Part shown: positions 1 through 10,951 of the stretch, one piece after another | Layout of the letters: each line of letters begins with the position of its first letter | How positions within the stretch are numbered: the stretch's first letter is position 1 | DNA from: Phytoseiulus persimilis | Taxonomy: Eukaryota; Arthropoda; Arachnida; Mesostigmata; Phytoseiidae | NCBI GenBank assembly: GCA_037576195.1 | Contig: CM075102.1 | Location: forward strand, 18,410,745 to 18,474,744 | Reading direction: 5' to 3' | Length of the DNA: 64,000 bases | Made by a program: the position numbers and the translations under genes | The notes under the pieces: generated by a model | What the model saw: only the letters and a program-made list of their open reading frames with translations | Database searches by the model: none | Told to the model about the DNA's origin: nothing

Positions 1-3000
1 ACTTTGAAAATGTCAGAGACAGTGAAATCCGATCGCAGGATGGCATGCTTCTCGAGGGACGCATATGCCACAGTTTCCAACTCTTCAACTCACTCGATTC
101 GGCGTGTTCCCAGTTACCCGAAAGCAATCCCAGATGGTCAGGATCGCAGTTGCTCGACTTCTAGTTGTCCGTTAGTCCCTCTCTCCCGAAGTCGGGCTCG
201 ACGAGGCTCTTCCACCATGATATTCCCAGGTCGATACCATAATCGTGCACGGCGGAAGTTGCGATGCGAGCTGAACGATCAAAAAGTGAACGGATTGGGA
301 GCGCTCTCAATCATATTCACACTCCCGTGATCACTCATTCCGCATTCCTCACACCACCATAATCTCAATGAGGACTTCGAGGATGTTGAGACCTCGGAGT
401 TTCTGCGCCTCGGCGAGTTCAGCCGAAATCGACGCGTGGGAATCCGGAGATTTAGCACTTCGGGCATCTGATACTCCTGGGTTTCGGGGAACTGGAATCT
501 TCGCGGGATTTTCTTCCGAGTGGCGAGGATTCTAAAATACGCGTTCTCGATGGAGCTCGGTATTACATATTCATTGAGGACACCATCTTTCAATCGCACG
601 CGGGAGGAGCGCAGCGAACTTGGCATGGGAACAAAACGAACAGAGCTAGCAGAACCACCGAAGAGGCAACCTCGCAACTCAAGCAGCAGTGTCTTCAATC
701 AAGGACGTTTGGTCGCTCGATGCCGTGATAATCTCCTCCAACGGAGCGATGTCCCCCGTTGCTCGTTTGCTTATCTGCTCGCAACCGATAAGCGGGGAGA
801 AGCACCGCAGAGGCGGCAGCACAAGCCCGTCGGCCGTTTTGTATTCGAGACAACGGGCTAGAGACCGACGAACGGACGGTCGACAAAGCAAGGAGACGAC
901 GGCCAGCCGACTCGAGGAACTGCCGAGGGAAGGATGGCTTAGTTACGAGAAGGCTAAGCAAAGAGAACGGAGCGAGGACACCAGAACCGAGGGAGCGGCC
1001 GAGCGCAGTGTTAACAGGCGGAGGGGAATCGAATAAGAACAAAGCTAACAATACAACGGAGAGATCACTGGCCATTTTATCAGTTTTCAGTCTGGCCGCG
1101 GTCGAACAACGAGATAGCCGAGTAGCAAGCACGCTACGTGCAGATTTGCGTGTGTTGCCGAAGCCTTGAGGGGAGGATCGCAGGTCAAATTTTCGGGGGT
1201 TTGGTGCCGGGGGCCGACTCCTTCAGAATCGGCTTCCAGTGGTCTGTAAAGTCCAACATAGAAGACGCTTTTCTTCGATCAACCTCCCAAGATGAACTCC
1301 GGTACTGTGACCGACAGATGACCGAGTTCCAGTGGATGTTAACTGCTCACTTCAATTCAGTGAGGAGATTCCTCGCTCGATTGGATCGCCCGGTTGAAAG
1401 ATCAGAATGGTCCGGTCTCGGTTCAATCCGACGAGGCGAACTCTATTCAGAGAGTTATAGGCATGGGCGCTATTGGGGAGAATGCCGCCCGTGGCAGGGG
1501 TGGGAAATTTCCAGAGAATACCGCCCCGGTGTCATCTTCGAGGAAGGAAATAGGCGGAAGAAGAACCTCTACGGCGAGAATATCGCCTCAGAAAGCTTCA
1601 CAACATGCTCGGTACCCGTGCCCCTAGCTAAGCCAAAACTCGGTCTCAACTCGGTTGGGGGCCGCACATTCAGCCGTCGGACGTTTGGCGCGGATGGTTC
1701 GGTTTTCCCGTTGCGCGACCCTGCATTCGGGTGAGCATGCCGGGTAATAAGGTCCACGGAGCGGGAGATCGGACTCGGATTGGAATCTTTCTCATTCGTC
1801 CATCATATTCAAAAAGTGAACGTCTGGATAGACCTTCCTGTGATGGTTTCCCCTGGAAAAATTCAGAAGGTTGTAAAAGCCCCTGGCACCGTCTCTACGC
1901 GATGTTCCGAGCTCAGCGATTTTGAAGAGTCTGGTTGATTTCAATGAAGATGCCGGCTGTGGAGAGATCGTCGATACTCCCGTAAACAAGCTTTTCGATG
2001 TGTGTTTTTTTTCGCTGTTCAATTCTACATGGTTGATCCGATCGGCATGAAACTCTTCGCGAAGCGTTCGCCATTTCTTGATGAAGCTCCGGTAGTCTTG
2101 AGCAGACAATGATTCAATGGCTCGATGGTGCATTCCGATCGATAATAATGGAAGCAGAAATGAAATTCCCATAACGGAGTCACTACACGCTTCCTGACCC
2201 GTGAATAATTGGATCAACCTTGAGCCAACTGGATCGCTGGTCACCGTACTCGGTGGCAGAGCACGCGCGTTGTTCCGGGCCGATCTCCTCGTACTGCCGA
2301 AATCGGTTTAGGTATAGCGCAAGCTCGACGACGTTTCGTGGAGGTTTCGAGCACAACGATTCCCCCGAGGAACCTCGAGACTCCCTTAGAGCTGTTTTCT
2401 CAACAACTCTTTTGAATGAGAAAGCCGCGTTCGAATGGACAATCGCGAAATCATTAGAACACGCTGCCATCCAAAAATCCAGGGGATTTAGCCGTCAACG
2501 GACCCACGGCGGCGCTGCGAGCGTTCCTTGCAGCAGTGCAAGCAGGTTCAGGTTGATCGCGCTACGCGAACTGCAATGCTTGACGAGCCGGTTCACTCAC
2601 TTGGAATACTCTCCCATTGTTTGGGATTGACTAGAGCTGCTGAGGAGTGACAGGGCATGAAATAGCACGGCTATCTCCCGTCTACGGATTTCTTCCGAGA
2701 GCCATATCGGAATATACGACGGAACTTCCGGCGCCAAAATGATCGTCATCGAAACAGAGGCTGATTGGTCGGGTCACGTCGTTGTGGAGGCGAATAAAAA
2801 CTTCGGCAGGATTCCCGAGGACGAGTGGTCAATACTGAGTGAATTCCATCTCGAATATTCTTTTCACCCCAGGTAAGGGTAGAACGAAGAAAGATATGAA
2901 TTGAGCCGATTCAAGATCGCCTCCCTCGGAGACAGCGGCCACGGACTGTTCTCACTCAACCGGTTGGATTGGATCGACCGAATCAGTGACTCAGCGAGCA

Positions 3001-4175
3001 GCTCGAAGACAGCGAACAATGCAGGAGGCTAGACGGCTGAATATGTTGAGCCAAGGCCCCGGCACAGCGAATGTCATCCGCTATCTGATCCAGCCGGAGG
3101 AGACGTCAGCCGCGGAGGACAGATGCGACCTAGAACGATGACGGCGGAGACGTCCCCTTAGGAGGAAAGCGATGGCGGAAACGATTCGAACAGCTTTGCC
3201 ACCTGCTTCGCCACCTGCATCTCAACCTTGCAGGCAAGCAGTCGCGGAATCGCTGATTCTGGATCGCTAAACAATCGCTTCGGAGCCAGGGAAAAGCCCA
3301 ACGGCATCGGAGGCCGAGCGCCAGCTTCCGGTAGGATTCGGGGCAATTCAGAGACCCCGCTTTCCATACCGCTCGTGAGGAGATCGTGAGCTTGCGAGTT
3401 GCGCCTCAGACCGCGCAAGGAATGTTCCGGGGAATGCTCGAAAGCGCGCTGCTCAGCTGAAAATTCCGGGGACCATTTTCTACCTTCTAAAGTGGAAGAA
3501 TGGGCTTGAATCCGTTTACCTCGATCCAGGATGAAGAAGTTTAGAGGGAGGAGATTATGAGTCTTCCTGCCTCAACGCTTGCGTTCATCGACCAATATCG
3601 TCCCTTGTGAAAAATTCACCCAGAGCGATACAAAACGGACAACTTCGTTAACGGAGTCCTTGATCACGAAGCTCTAGTTTTTCGCGAGTTCATCATCGAG
3701 GGCCGAATACTCCGTTCCCTGCACAAGCGGTTGTCCGTGTAATTCCTATTTGAACAACAGAACGATTTTTGCAAGCCGCCAATGGAAAGCCCGACATGGG
3801 GCCGGAGAAACTTGCCCTCCGAAATAGCACGCGACGCCGCACGACCATAGGATCCAAATGATAATAACTCGTGGGTATAGGTAGCTCATAAATGGAATAC
3901 GTCGCGTCTTCGACTCGATAACGGCTCAGATCCATGTCAGTCAAGCGGGATCGCGATGATTTCACGGGACAATCCGGGATATTCCTCCGGGAGAAATTCA
4001 CGAGAACTCTCTGGAAACTACCTCTCAGCATTCAGGACTTTTCCGAAATTGTCTTTCGCGGTTCGATTTGCCGCGACCGACTCAAAATTTGAGATTAAAC
4101 AATGCGATCTTCGTGAATCATTTGAGACCTGTAGATTTGTTCTCTCGCCCCTCACCCCTTGCTGTGAAATTACAG
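1..4175 (+). other. intron or upstream sequence of the Caskin gene
   Basis: No exon is recognised here. The first visible Caskin exon starts at 4176 in phase 0 and continues an ankyrin repeat, so coding sequence for the start of that repeat and the earlier repeats must lie upstream. I looked on the + strand for the family's preceding repeat (a Leu-His-Leu-Ala-Ala core followed by Gly-His) and did not see it, so it is probably left of this window. Open frames on both strands (for example 279-698 minus, 695-1132 minus, 1138-1734 plus) show no domain. A short + frame at 2661-2871 ends at a possible donor (GTAAGG) but resembles no part of Caskin. The final 30 bases, ending TTACAG, form the acceptor of the next exon. 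Confidence 0.6.
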
Positions 4176-4402
4176 ATCCAGACCTTGATGTATTACCACG
4201 CGAGTACGCTATCCCGGAATCACGAGCAGAAGACCCCACTGGACCTCGCTGCAGAATTCGGACGGTTGAGAGCGGCACAAGTCTTACTCGGCTCCAATCG
4301 ATGTCGACAACTCCTGCAGGACTCCAATCAGGACACCGCGGACAACAATAGAACGACATCTCTCCATCTCGCTGCGAGAGGTGGCCACGTAGACCTCGTC
4401 AG
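4176..4402 (+). CDS. Caskin exon: ankyrin repeats
   Basis: This is the first visible coding exon of a Caskin-family neuronal scaffold protein. It is 227 nt, enters in phase 0 after TTACAG and leaves in phase 2 at AG|GTGAGA. Translated from its first base, the core KTPLDLAAEFGRL (window residues 19-31) matches the Caskin repeat written KTPLDLACEFGR in vertebrates. A second core, TTSLHLAARGGHVDLV (60-75), matches the next Caskin repeat (TSPLHLAAKNGH). The spacing between them, including a longer insert holding Gln-Leu-Leu-Gln, also fits Caskin rather than a generic ankyrin protein. Ankyrin repeats bind protein partners; the protein is cytoplasmic and acts at axons and synapses in studied species. 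The exon starts inside a repeat, so this end is not the start of the protein. An alternative acceptor six bases later keeps the frame. Confidence 0.93.
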
Positions 4403-5273
4403 GTGAGATAGTTACACTGAGCCGAGACCCTCGGAAAATTCTCATCAAAACCGATTTGTCAAGGTACTAGTCGAAGAAATGCGGGCACGGAACCCCGCTC
4501 TCGTTCCAAGAAGAGGAGCTCGACGTCAAGTGTACGTCCGAGAAATAAATCCAGCCTCCCTCTGTCAGAGCGCTTCGAGTTGTTGTCGCAGCCAATATGC
4601 AGAATATGTGGAACGTTTTTCTACCTACGTAACTGTTCGCTTCCCTCATCGACCCTTGGCGTTCCGTTCTGTTAACCTCAAGAAAAGTTCCGATCATTCT
4701 TTCTGTGTAAGTGAACCTATCGGGCTTGCCGAACGTCGACGTCTCCTGACTCATTGAAACCCGCCGCAGGAGCAGATTTGAATCAAAGTCGCATCGCGCC
4801 AAGCCGACTACGGGGAACTGTCGACGATACTAAATAGAGGAACACCCGAAGCCCAGTGGCAGCCGAAGACTACCAACGTTCCTCCCGGGAATAGTTTAAT
4901 CTCGCGAGTTGGTTTTTGTGCAACGGCGACGAAAGCGTCCTGCAGACTCCTTTCCGGAATCTCAAACATCTCGAGAGGGTTTCCGCTTCGCGACGGGAAA
5001 AACCTCCGAAATCCGCGTTCGATTGCAGCGATTCGCCTTTTCCCCTGGATCTCTCACAGCGCTGACTCTTAGATAGAAGTCGCGCTGAACGAGAAGTGAG
5101 GAAACCGCCGGAGTATTCCGGATCCTCGGGACGGGTTCCTCACTGGTTGGCCCTCATGGAAGCAGCCACCATGGAATCGTGGTTGTGAACGTTTGACCCT
5201 TCCGAGTGACGTTTCGCGATTCTCAACGCTGATATCTTAAGAAGCCTCTCAATTCGAAGCATGAACCTTCCAG
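4403..5273 (+). other. Caskin intron, 871 bp
   Basis: The intron begins GTGAGATAG and ends CTTCCAG. A decoy acceptor lies near 4466, where CAAG is followed by GTACTAG; splicing there would give a stop codon one residue later, so it is not used productively. No other gene is seen. Confidence 0.85.
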
Positions 5274-5485
5274 GTACCTTCTCGATCTCGGAGCGAATGT
5301 GGATCGGTATACTCTGCGCGGAACGGCTCTCCACGAAGCCGTTTCCGCGAATAAACTGCAGACCGTCAGCATCCTGACTTACTCCGGAGCGGATCAAGCT
5401 CGACCGAATCCCGCAGGGCTTACAGCTTTGGAACTCGCGCTGAAAGCAACTCCTCCGAACGATGACATTGTTGCTTGTTTGAAAG
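5274..5485 (+). CDS. Caskin exon: last ankyrin repeats
   Basis: The exon is 212 nt and enters in phase 2 (one base completes the Arg codon split from 4401-4402) after CTTCCAG. It ends in phase 1 at AAAG|GTAAAG. It reads YLLDLGANVD (window residues 77-86), then RGTALHEAVSANK (91-103), matching the Caskin core SGTALHEAALCGK. A last repeat with GLTALELALK follows, equivalent to the vertebrate segment containing QTALDIV. The exon then runs into ACLK, the counterpart of the helix just before the SH3 domain. Joining it to the previous exon restores an unbroken ankyrin repeat across the intron, which strongly supports both splice sites. The repeats serve as a protein-binding platform. The reading frame is open throughout, with no sign of decay. 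Confidence 0.95.
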
Positions 5486-8400
5486 GTAAAGTCACTCGGT
5501 CAACTTGTCTGTGTCATTTCATTTCCGTGAGGTATTTCGAATGACGAGGCACGCCGTACTATGAAATGCAACTGTGAGGGGTGAAATAAGAAGCGAGGAA
5601 CGGACGCGGTCAGGAGAAACATGTGCATAAGAATTCAGGGAAATGTTTTGGGCGAGAGCTGTGGTGGTCGGAAGAATTCTCGGTAAGTTCAGCGCGGCAA
5701 AAAGTGGTGGGGTGCGGTTGTTGTGGCTAGCTATTCAGCTACTTTGAAAGCACAATCACCCACTTAGCTGATGTGTACAGACTTGGGCGTCCGTGTTCGT
5801 GTGCGGGAAACGGACGTGTGGATGAGGGATCGACAAAGAGTCAGGGGGCGGGGTGTCCTCGAGATTAACATCGCGACGATTTCCTTGAATGAGGACAGCG
5901 CTCGGTGACGCAGCCCGGCTTTGTGTTGGACGACAAGTGCGGCTGTCACGACTTTTTCAGTCGCGTAGAATCTAATCTTACGACCTGGGACGGTTGTTGT
6001 ACCGCAAACTTGAGAATGAATTTCATGGTGGTAGGTGCTGAAAAAATTTCCTTCCTTCGTGGACTCCCGCGATGAGTCAGAGTACATTTCTTCTTCATTA
6101 GCTGGTCTGCAGCAGAGGAAGCCGATTCTGATTCGGCACTCGATCCGTTCCAACTCAGGTTAACCATCTTATGGAGATTTTATGGCTCAGATTCTCCCGA
6201 GTACAGATGAATGAAGAGCTCCTTCAGAGATCAGAAGCAACGAGAACGGAGCTGGGCAGGACTGTGTGAAGGAGAGCTTGTGCGCATCCGCTCGAGCCAG
6301 CTCAATGATTGTTCGTGGAGAACTCCGCGCGAACGCAACCGGGCAAGGTTTGACCGCTGGAAGAAAAGTTCGTACGTTCAAAAAGCATCCCGAACCCGAG
6401 CTCATGAGCTGCGCGTGGAATACTGGAGTTCGGAATACACGATCCAAAGCTCCACCTTACGATCTTAAATGCCTGATTGACACACGGGCCTCATAATGCA
6501 GAGTCACCGCAGAAAAAAAAGTTTCCCATCCGTTCGACTCCCCGATACTCTTCTGATGTCGTTCACAAAAGGTTCGTCAAGTACGCAGTGTGGGACACCA
6601 CTCCGTGAAAACCGCAGCAGGGGCCGGGAAAAACTTCGAACCGATGTCGAGTCGACTTCAATGGAACAATTCAGTTATAGTGGGTAATCTGTACCCTACA
6701 TTTTCACATGATATTAACCTTATTTCTTGTCGTTTCTCTATCATATCACACAATAATACACTTATGACGATATCGATGCAAATAGGAGTTTTGAATGGAG
6801 AAGTAAACGGTTGGCGAACTTGGAGCGAACCCCGTGTTCGGTCGCGTGGATGATGTGTGTCTCGTTCTCAGCTTTTGGACAACTCGGAGTTTGGAAGTCG
6901 GTTGGACCACGAAAGATTTCTTCCGGAGGATTTCAGGAGTGGTGCCACCTCAGCCCAGCCATCCAGCGTAACGAACACCGCTCATATCGCGCTCGATAGA
7001 TAATGAGTGTTTGAATGAGCTCAAAAATGAGATATTGCGCGCACTTCGCTCCAAAGATGCATCCCAATATACCAACTATAAGTTCAGCATCCCTCCAGTA
7101 TCGGGTTACAAGACGCGCTCTTGAGACGTTTCCCAAGCCAAACTACGCTCGAAAACTTCTTTGGACTCTCTAACGTGTTCGCCCCCGCTGTGAAGAACTA
7201 GAGACGCGCGTAACTCTCCTCGAATCGCGCGCGATCGACTCGTCCGAATCCACGGTGGAGTTGCACAGAGTAGAGAATGCTCTGAGTCATCCGCTCCATT
7301 ATTCATCGATTGGGAAGCACTACTGTGGGCTACAACTATGAAGTTCGTCGCGTGCTGCGATTCAAGAATGATTTCAAGATTCCCATTCTCTCCGGGAATG
7401 CGCCGCGTCGACAAGCCACAATGAATCGTTCAGGCACGTTCGGCCCACCGACGGCAGGACCTTGTCCAGAAAATAGAGTTGAATAGAGAATTTCGATCGG
7501 GTACTTCTTATTCCCTCTGCTTGGAGGGCACTCTGTGTTCTAAGAGCACCCTTTGTGGGGCTGGGAAACGTGAGGCCACGTACGTCGACCTGGAAAACTT
7601 CGGAGGAGCGGCACTCTTCCACCTATGAGCACTTTTTCGGGGATTGGAAAATAGAGAGAAATATCCTCCTGGTGATTTGGTTGCAACTCCTTCCCTGGTC
7701 GGAACGTGAATCCCAATGACGATAACTAGTCGTGCGTTCTCTGCGGGATCTCAGTCGGGCCAGGTATCGAGGGAACTTCAACTACGTCGTCTCGCTCATT
7801 CATTCATGATCTTCGTGCTACCAGGGAGGCCCTCCGGGTCCCTCTCAACGAGCCGGCTTTACGTCCAGTCGAAGTAATGCACTTTGTTCGAAGCAGGTTA
7901 TGCCGTTGTTGCTGTTGTTGGCAGCCTCGTCGTTGTTGCTGCTGATGTTGTTGTAGTATATTCTTGTTTGGGGGTGCTACTCGCCAATTCGTTCACTACT
8001 GTCAACTCTTGAGGGAGTTGCCTCGCGCCCGAGTGAAATGCTTCCATTTTATTAAGCATGCAACTCCTATCTTCCGCTGGCTGCTGTAGTTGTATCGCGG
8101 TTCGCTCTTCTCCTTCTGGCTAAGAGCATCAGGGCTGCTTCGAGCTGAGCTCGTTTCTGGCGAATTAATGGACCGGAAACAAAGAAACTCTTTTATCTTC
8201 GAACGTTCGAGCAGTGGTCGCTCCGTTCGACCCCCGTTAGTGAACTACCGGTGTTCCTGTACGTACACGGGTCTGAATCTTGTGAAACACCATTACAGAG
8301 TGCAGCAATGTCCCCTTCTTCCCGCGATCGAGTGATCTCCTCTTGAGCGCCGGGCTGCCAGCGTGTTGTAGGGAGCGGAATGATCGCAAACTCCAGAGGA

Positions 8401-9985
8401 ACGCGACTCGGAATCTGGGGCGGGAAGGACCTGACTCCACCTCTGCAATCGTAGCCAACCAACAAAACTCGAGCAACTCTGGAATGGATTCGTCTGCCGG
8501 AGTTTTGTCCGACTCAGTCCGAATGCCATCCGTTCTTCTCCGAGAGTCTGGCTGATACAGAGGAAACGGATTAGTCATTGATGAGGGGCGAACGCACGTA
8601 CTTCCATCTCTTTCGATGACCGTCGAGCTCGTGAACATCTGGCTAGGGCCGTCCTGACACGAATGTGCCGACTCCTGCCAAGTGAAGACAGGTGCGGACA
8701 CAGCTTCATTAGAGCTCTCCGACGCTCTCTGCACAAATTTCGGTGGAATTCACACCGAAGCTCGAACTGGAATGCTGACCCGCGGAAAATGACGCCCAAT
8801 TACAAGGAAGCCAACGCCGATCCGTCTTGCTGATGGGCACCCTTGTATTTTCTCACGCATTCACAGGAAAACCCACATGGGACCCAGGTCACCGTGCAGA
8901 AGTTTACGCTCTCTGCGAAGGTTTACCAAGATCCGTCATGAGTCAGGGGCGTTGATTGCCCCTTCCATGTGAGGCAGACAAAGAGGCAAAAACTTGGGGT
9001 GGCGCTGGGCCAACGGAACGACTCCTCAGATCTCGAATTCCGAACCTTGGAGCACAGCGCTTGCAGCTCTGGTGGATGTAGTCTGCATACCCTGACAAAT
9101 AGATATTCGAGTTCCAGGTTATCAAGATTTCGCTCCACGTCAATTTTTCGTCTGCCTCGAGGAAAACGCATTGGATAACATTGCTGTTTTGGCTGGGGCA
9201 TTGTGCCGAAGGTCCTCAACGATCTTTCGGAGAGGAGGGAACCGATGATCTTCGGCCTGCTTCCAGAAGCCGGAACTCTCTCTATTTCCAAGTGATTTTG
9301 AAGGACTGTCTCCTATCAGATCGCTGAAATCGGAGCGAAACGAGCGTTTGCCTGTCTCATGCGTTTGTTTGCGATCTTCGAAAGGGTTGTACCTATGAGG
9401 TAAACCCGGTGCTGATGAAATGTTGAAGTCATATGACGAGGCGAACGCCTCCTCTTTTCGTGGGCGAAGGATGAAAAGCATTTCGTTGCAGGGCGGTTGA
9501 CCGCTTGCTCTTCGATTCCCTAACGGCCCATTCTTGGCTTCCTGGTATATTGTGGCCGACCTCTTGCGCCAGAATCATCGGTCGCCTTCCCAGTAGACGA
9601 TATCGACGGTGGGACATGAGATTAAGCACATTGAGCCTTGACTTTTCGGGGTTCGAGTCTCGAATAAAACGTGGATGTCAAACTCAACGTTTGCCCATTC
9701 GCTCAAAATTGAGTCGAATTCCCGACGAAGAAGAAAGTTTCTCAAATCTTTTAGAAAGTGGCAGCGGATATCCTGGAAATGGTATGGTCGCTTGTGAGAA
9801 GGGGCCCTCCGTTCCGAAGACTGAAGTAGGCAACGCTTGCCAGATGGTGGGCTCAATGCACAGCGTGCGGCCGTTCGGGTCGACTCACGGCTGACCCAGA
9901 TGGGTTCACCGATGTTGTATAGTAATAGTAGCATGCTCAACCACGGGTCGCACACGACGGATTCTAACTTCGAGTCTACTTGCAG
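5486..9985 (+). other. Caskin intron, 4.5 kb
   Basis: The intron begins GTAAAGTCAC and ends CTACTTGCAG. It contains a GTT/GCT trinucleotide tract at 7904-7956. Open frames up to 165 codons (8237-8734 minus) lack recognisable domains. I see no nested gene. The ankyrin exon before it and the SH3 exon after it align to the family without a gap, so no obligatory exon is missing inside. Confidence 0.8.
7904..7956. repeat. GTT/GCT trinucleotide tract
   Basis: Imperfect tandem GTT, GCT and CGT triplets run for about 53 bases. Read on the minus strand they would encode a Gln-rich run, but that frame has no start codon, no domain and no splice context that I can defend. It is most simply an intronic simple repeat. 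Confidence 0.85.
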
Positions 9986-10222
9986 AGCTACAAAACTCAC
10001 ATGAAGCAGTGGCTATGCGGAATTTCACGTCGGACGAAGGATGGAGTGTCAGCGCAGGAGATCGCGTACTGGTACTCGGAGTCTGCGGAGACGACTCTGT
10101 CCGTGGCATTCCCATACACAATCCCAGTGCGCACAACCTCTCCAACAGCTCGGCGAGTTTCGCGAAACCCCCACGTGCAGTGGTCATCCTCCCCCAAAAC
10201 GTGCTGAGATTCCGCGACGAAG
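9986..10222 (+). CDS. Caskin exon: divergent SH3 domain
   Basis: The exon is 237 nt, enters in phase 1 after CTACTTGCAG and leaves in phase 1 at GAAG|GTGAGT. It reads EAVAMRNFTSDEG (window residues 153-165), then WSVSAGDRVLVLG (166-178), and ends with AVVILPQNVLRFRDE (211-225). This is the order of an SH3 domain: the ALYDY-type strand, the Leu-x-Val-x-x-Gly-Asp diverging turn, and the final x-x-Pro-x-Asn-x-Val strand. It follows the ankyrin block with the same spacing as in Caskin-1. The position of the first signature Trp (Arg-Trp-Lys-Gly in vertebrates) reads Ser-Val-Arg-Gly (184-187), and ALYDY is reduced to AVAMRNF. A Ser/Asn-rich insert widens the distal part. Canonical proline-motif binding is therefore unlikely, which agrees with reports that Caskin SH3 domains are atypical. 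The frame is intact, so this is divergence and not a pseudogene. Confidence 0.88.
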
Positions 10223-10906
10223 GTGAGTTGGGTTCGAAAATAAGGAGTGTTGTGAAACCCTAGATGTCCGGAGACTTTCAGATACGTCATTTATCGTTGG
10301 GAATGTTGCGTAAGTTCGCCAGAAGTTCACGAGGAGTTCATCCATCAAAACACATGCCGTCGACGTTGTCATGAGCGTGTTTGCGTAGCCTAGAGCAGAG
10401 ATCACGAGTTATCGTTATATGAGCAGCGAATCCTGAAGCGGGAGCCCTAGTAGAGCGACAAGAGGGGGCGATCGACTGCGACGCCCCTGATAGTTTCTTC
10501 TAGCCTCAAACACTAGGTAAAACCATGGTGAGGTTTGCGCGAAATTAAAGCTCCACGTTCTCTTTTTCGCTCACGATATCACCCACTGGATTGTGTGAAC
10601 TCAGAGGGTTGTGTGACGTTTGTTCCTATTGATAGCGTCGGAGTACCGGAACCACGACGATGTCGAAATATCGAGCGACTGAAAATATTCGGCTCTCGCC
10701 GCGTTCTCTGCTGTCGATCGCGCTGTGAGCATCAACATCAGCCATGGTGTGATTTGAGATCGCGATGAAATGCATCATATTACCCGCAACATCTTTTAGT
10801 CCTTCTAAATGTCTCATCGAAAGTTTCGTCACTTTCGTCGGCGGGTCGCTCATGGTCTTACGAAGCTCATTCCACACAGATTATTCTCAAGATATTCCGA
10901 GCAGAG

Positions 10907-10951
10907 CGATATTCCTGGGCGCGATTGCACTAATCGCGCCCAGGAATATCG
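10907..10951. repeat. perfect 20-bp inverted repeat with 5-nt loop
   Basis: The 20 bases at 10907-10926 are the exact reverse complement of 10932-10951, separated by the loop GCACT; a G-T wobble could shrink the loop to three bases. The stem contains TTCCTGGGCGCGATT. The word GATATTCC also occurs just before it at 10891, giving a short direct repeat. The pairing is too perfect and the loop too short for an ordinary microRNA precursor. It sits in the first kilobase of the 24.9-kb intron. It could be a cruciform-forming site, the core of a small fold-back element, or a footprint of DNA repair. Confidence 0.95.

Noticed and set aside
1138..1734. 198-codon + frame near the left edge
   Set aside because: It begins with GTG, has no domain and an erratic residue mix, and long chance frames are common in this GC-balanced sequence.
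2661..2871. Open + frame ending at a GTAAGG donor
   Set aside because: It does not match the Caskin segment expected before 4176 and has no good acceptor; it may be chance.
4466..4560. Apparent acceptor and coding start right after the first ankyrin exon
   Set aside because: In the required phase it gives a stop after one residue, whereas the exon at 5274 restores the ankyrin repeat exactly.
8237..8734. 165-codon Ser-rich minus frame in the 4.5-kb intron
   Set aside because: No domain, no paired splice sites, and the overlapping + frame is just as plausible.
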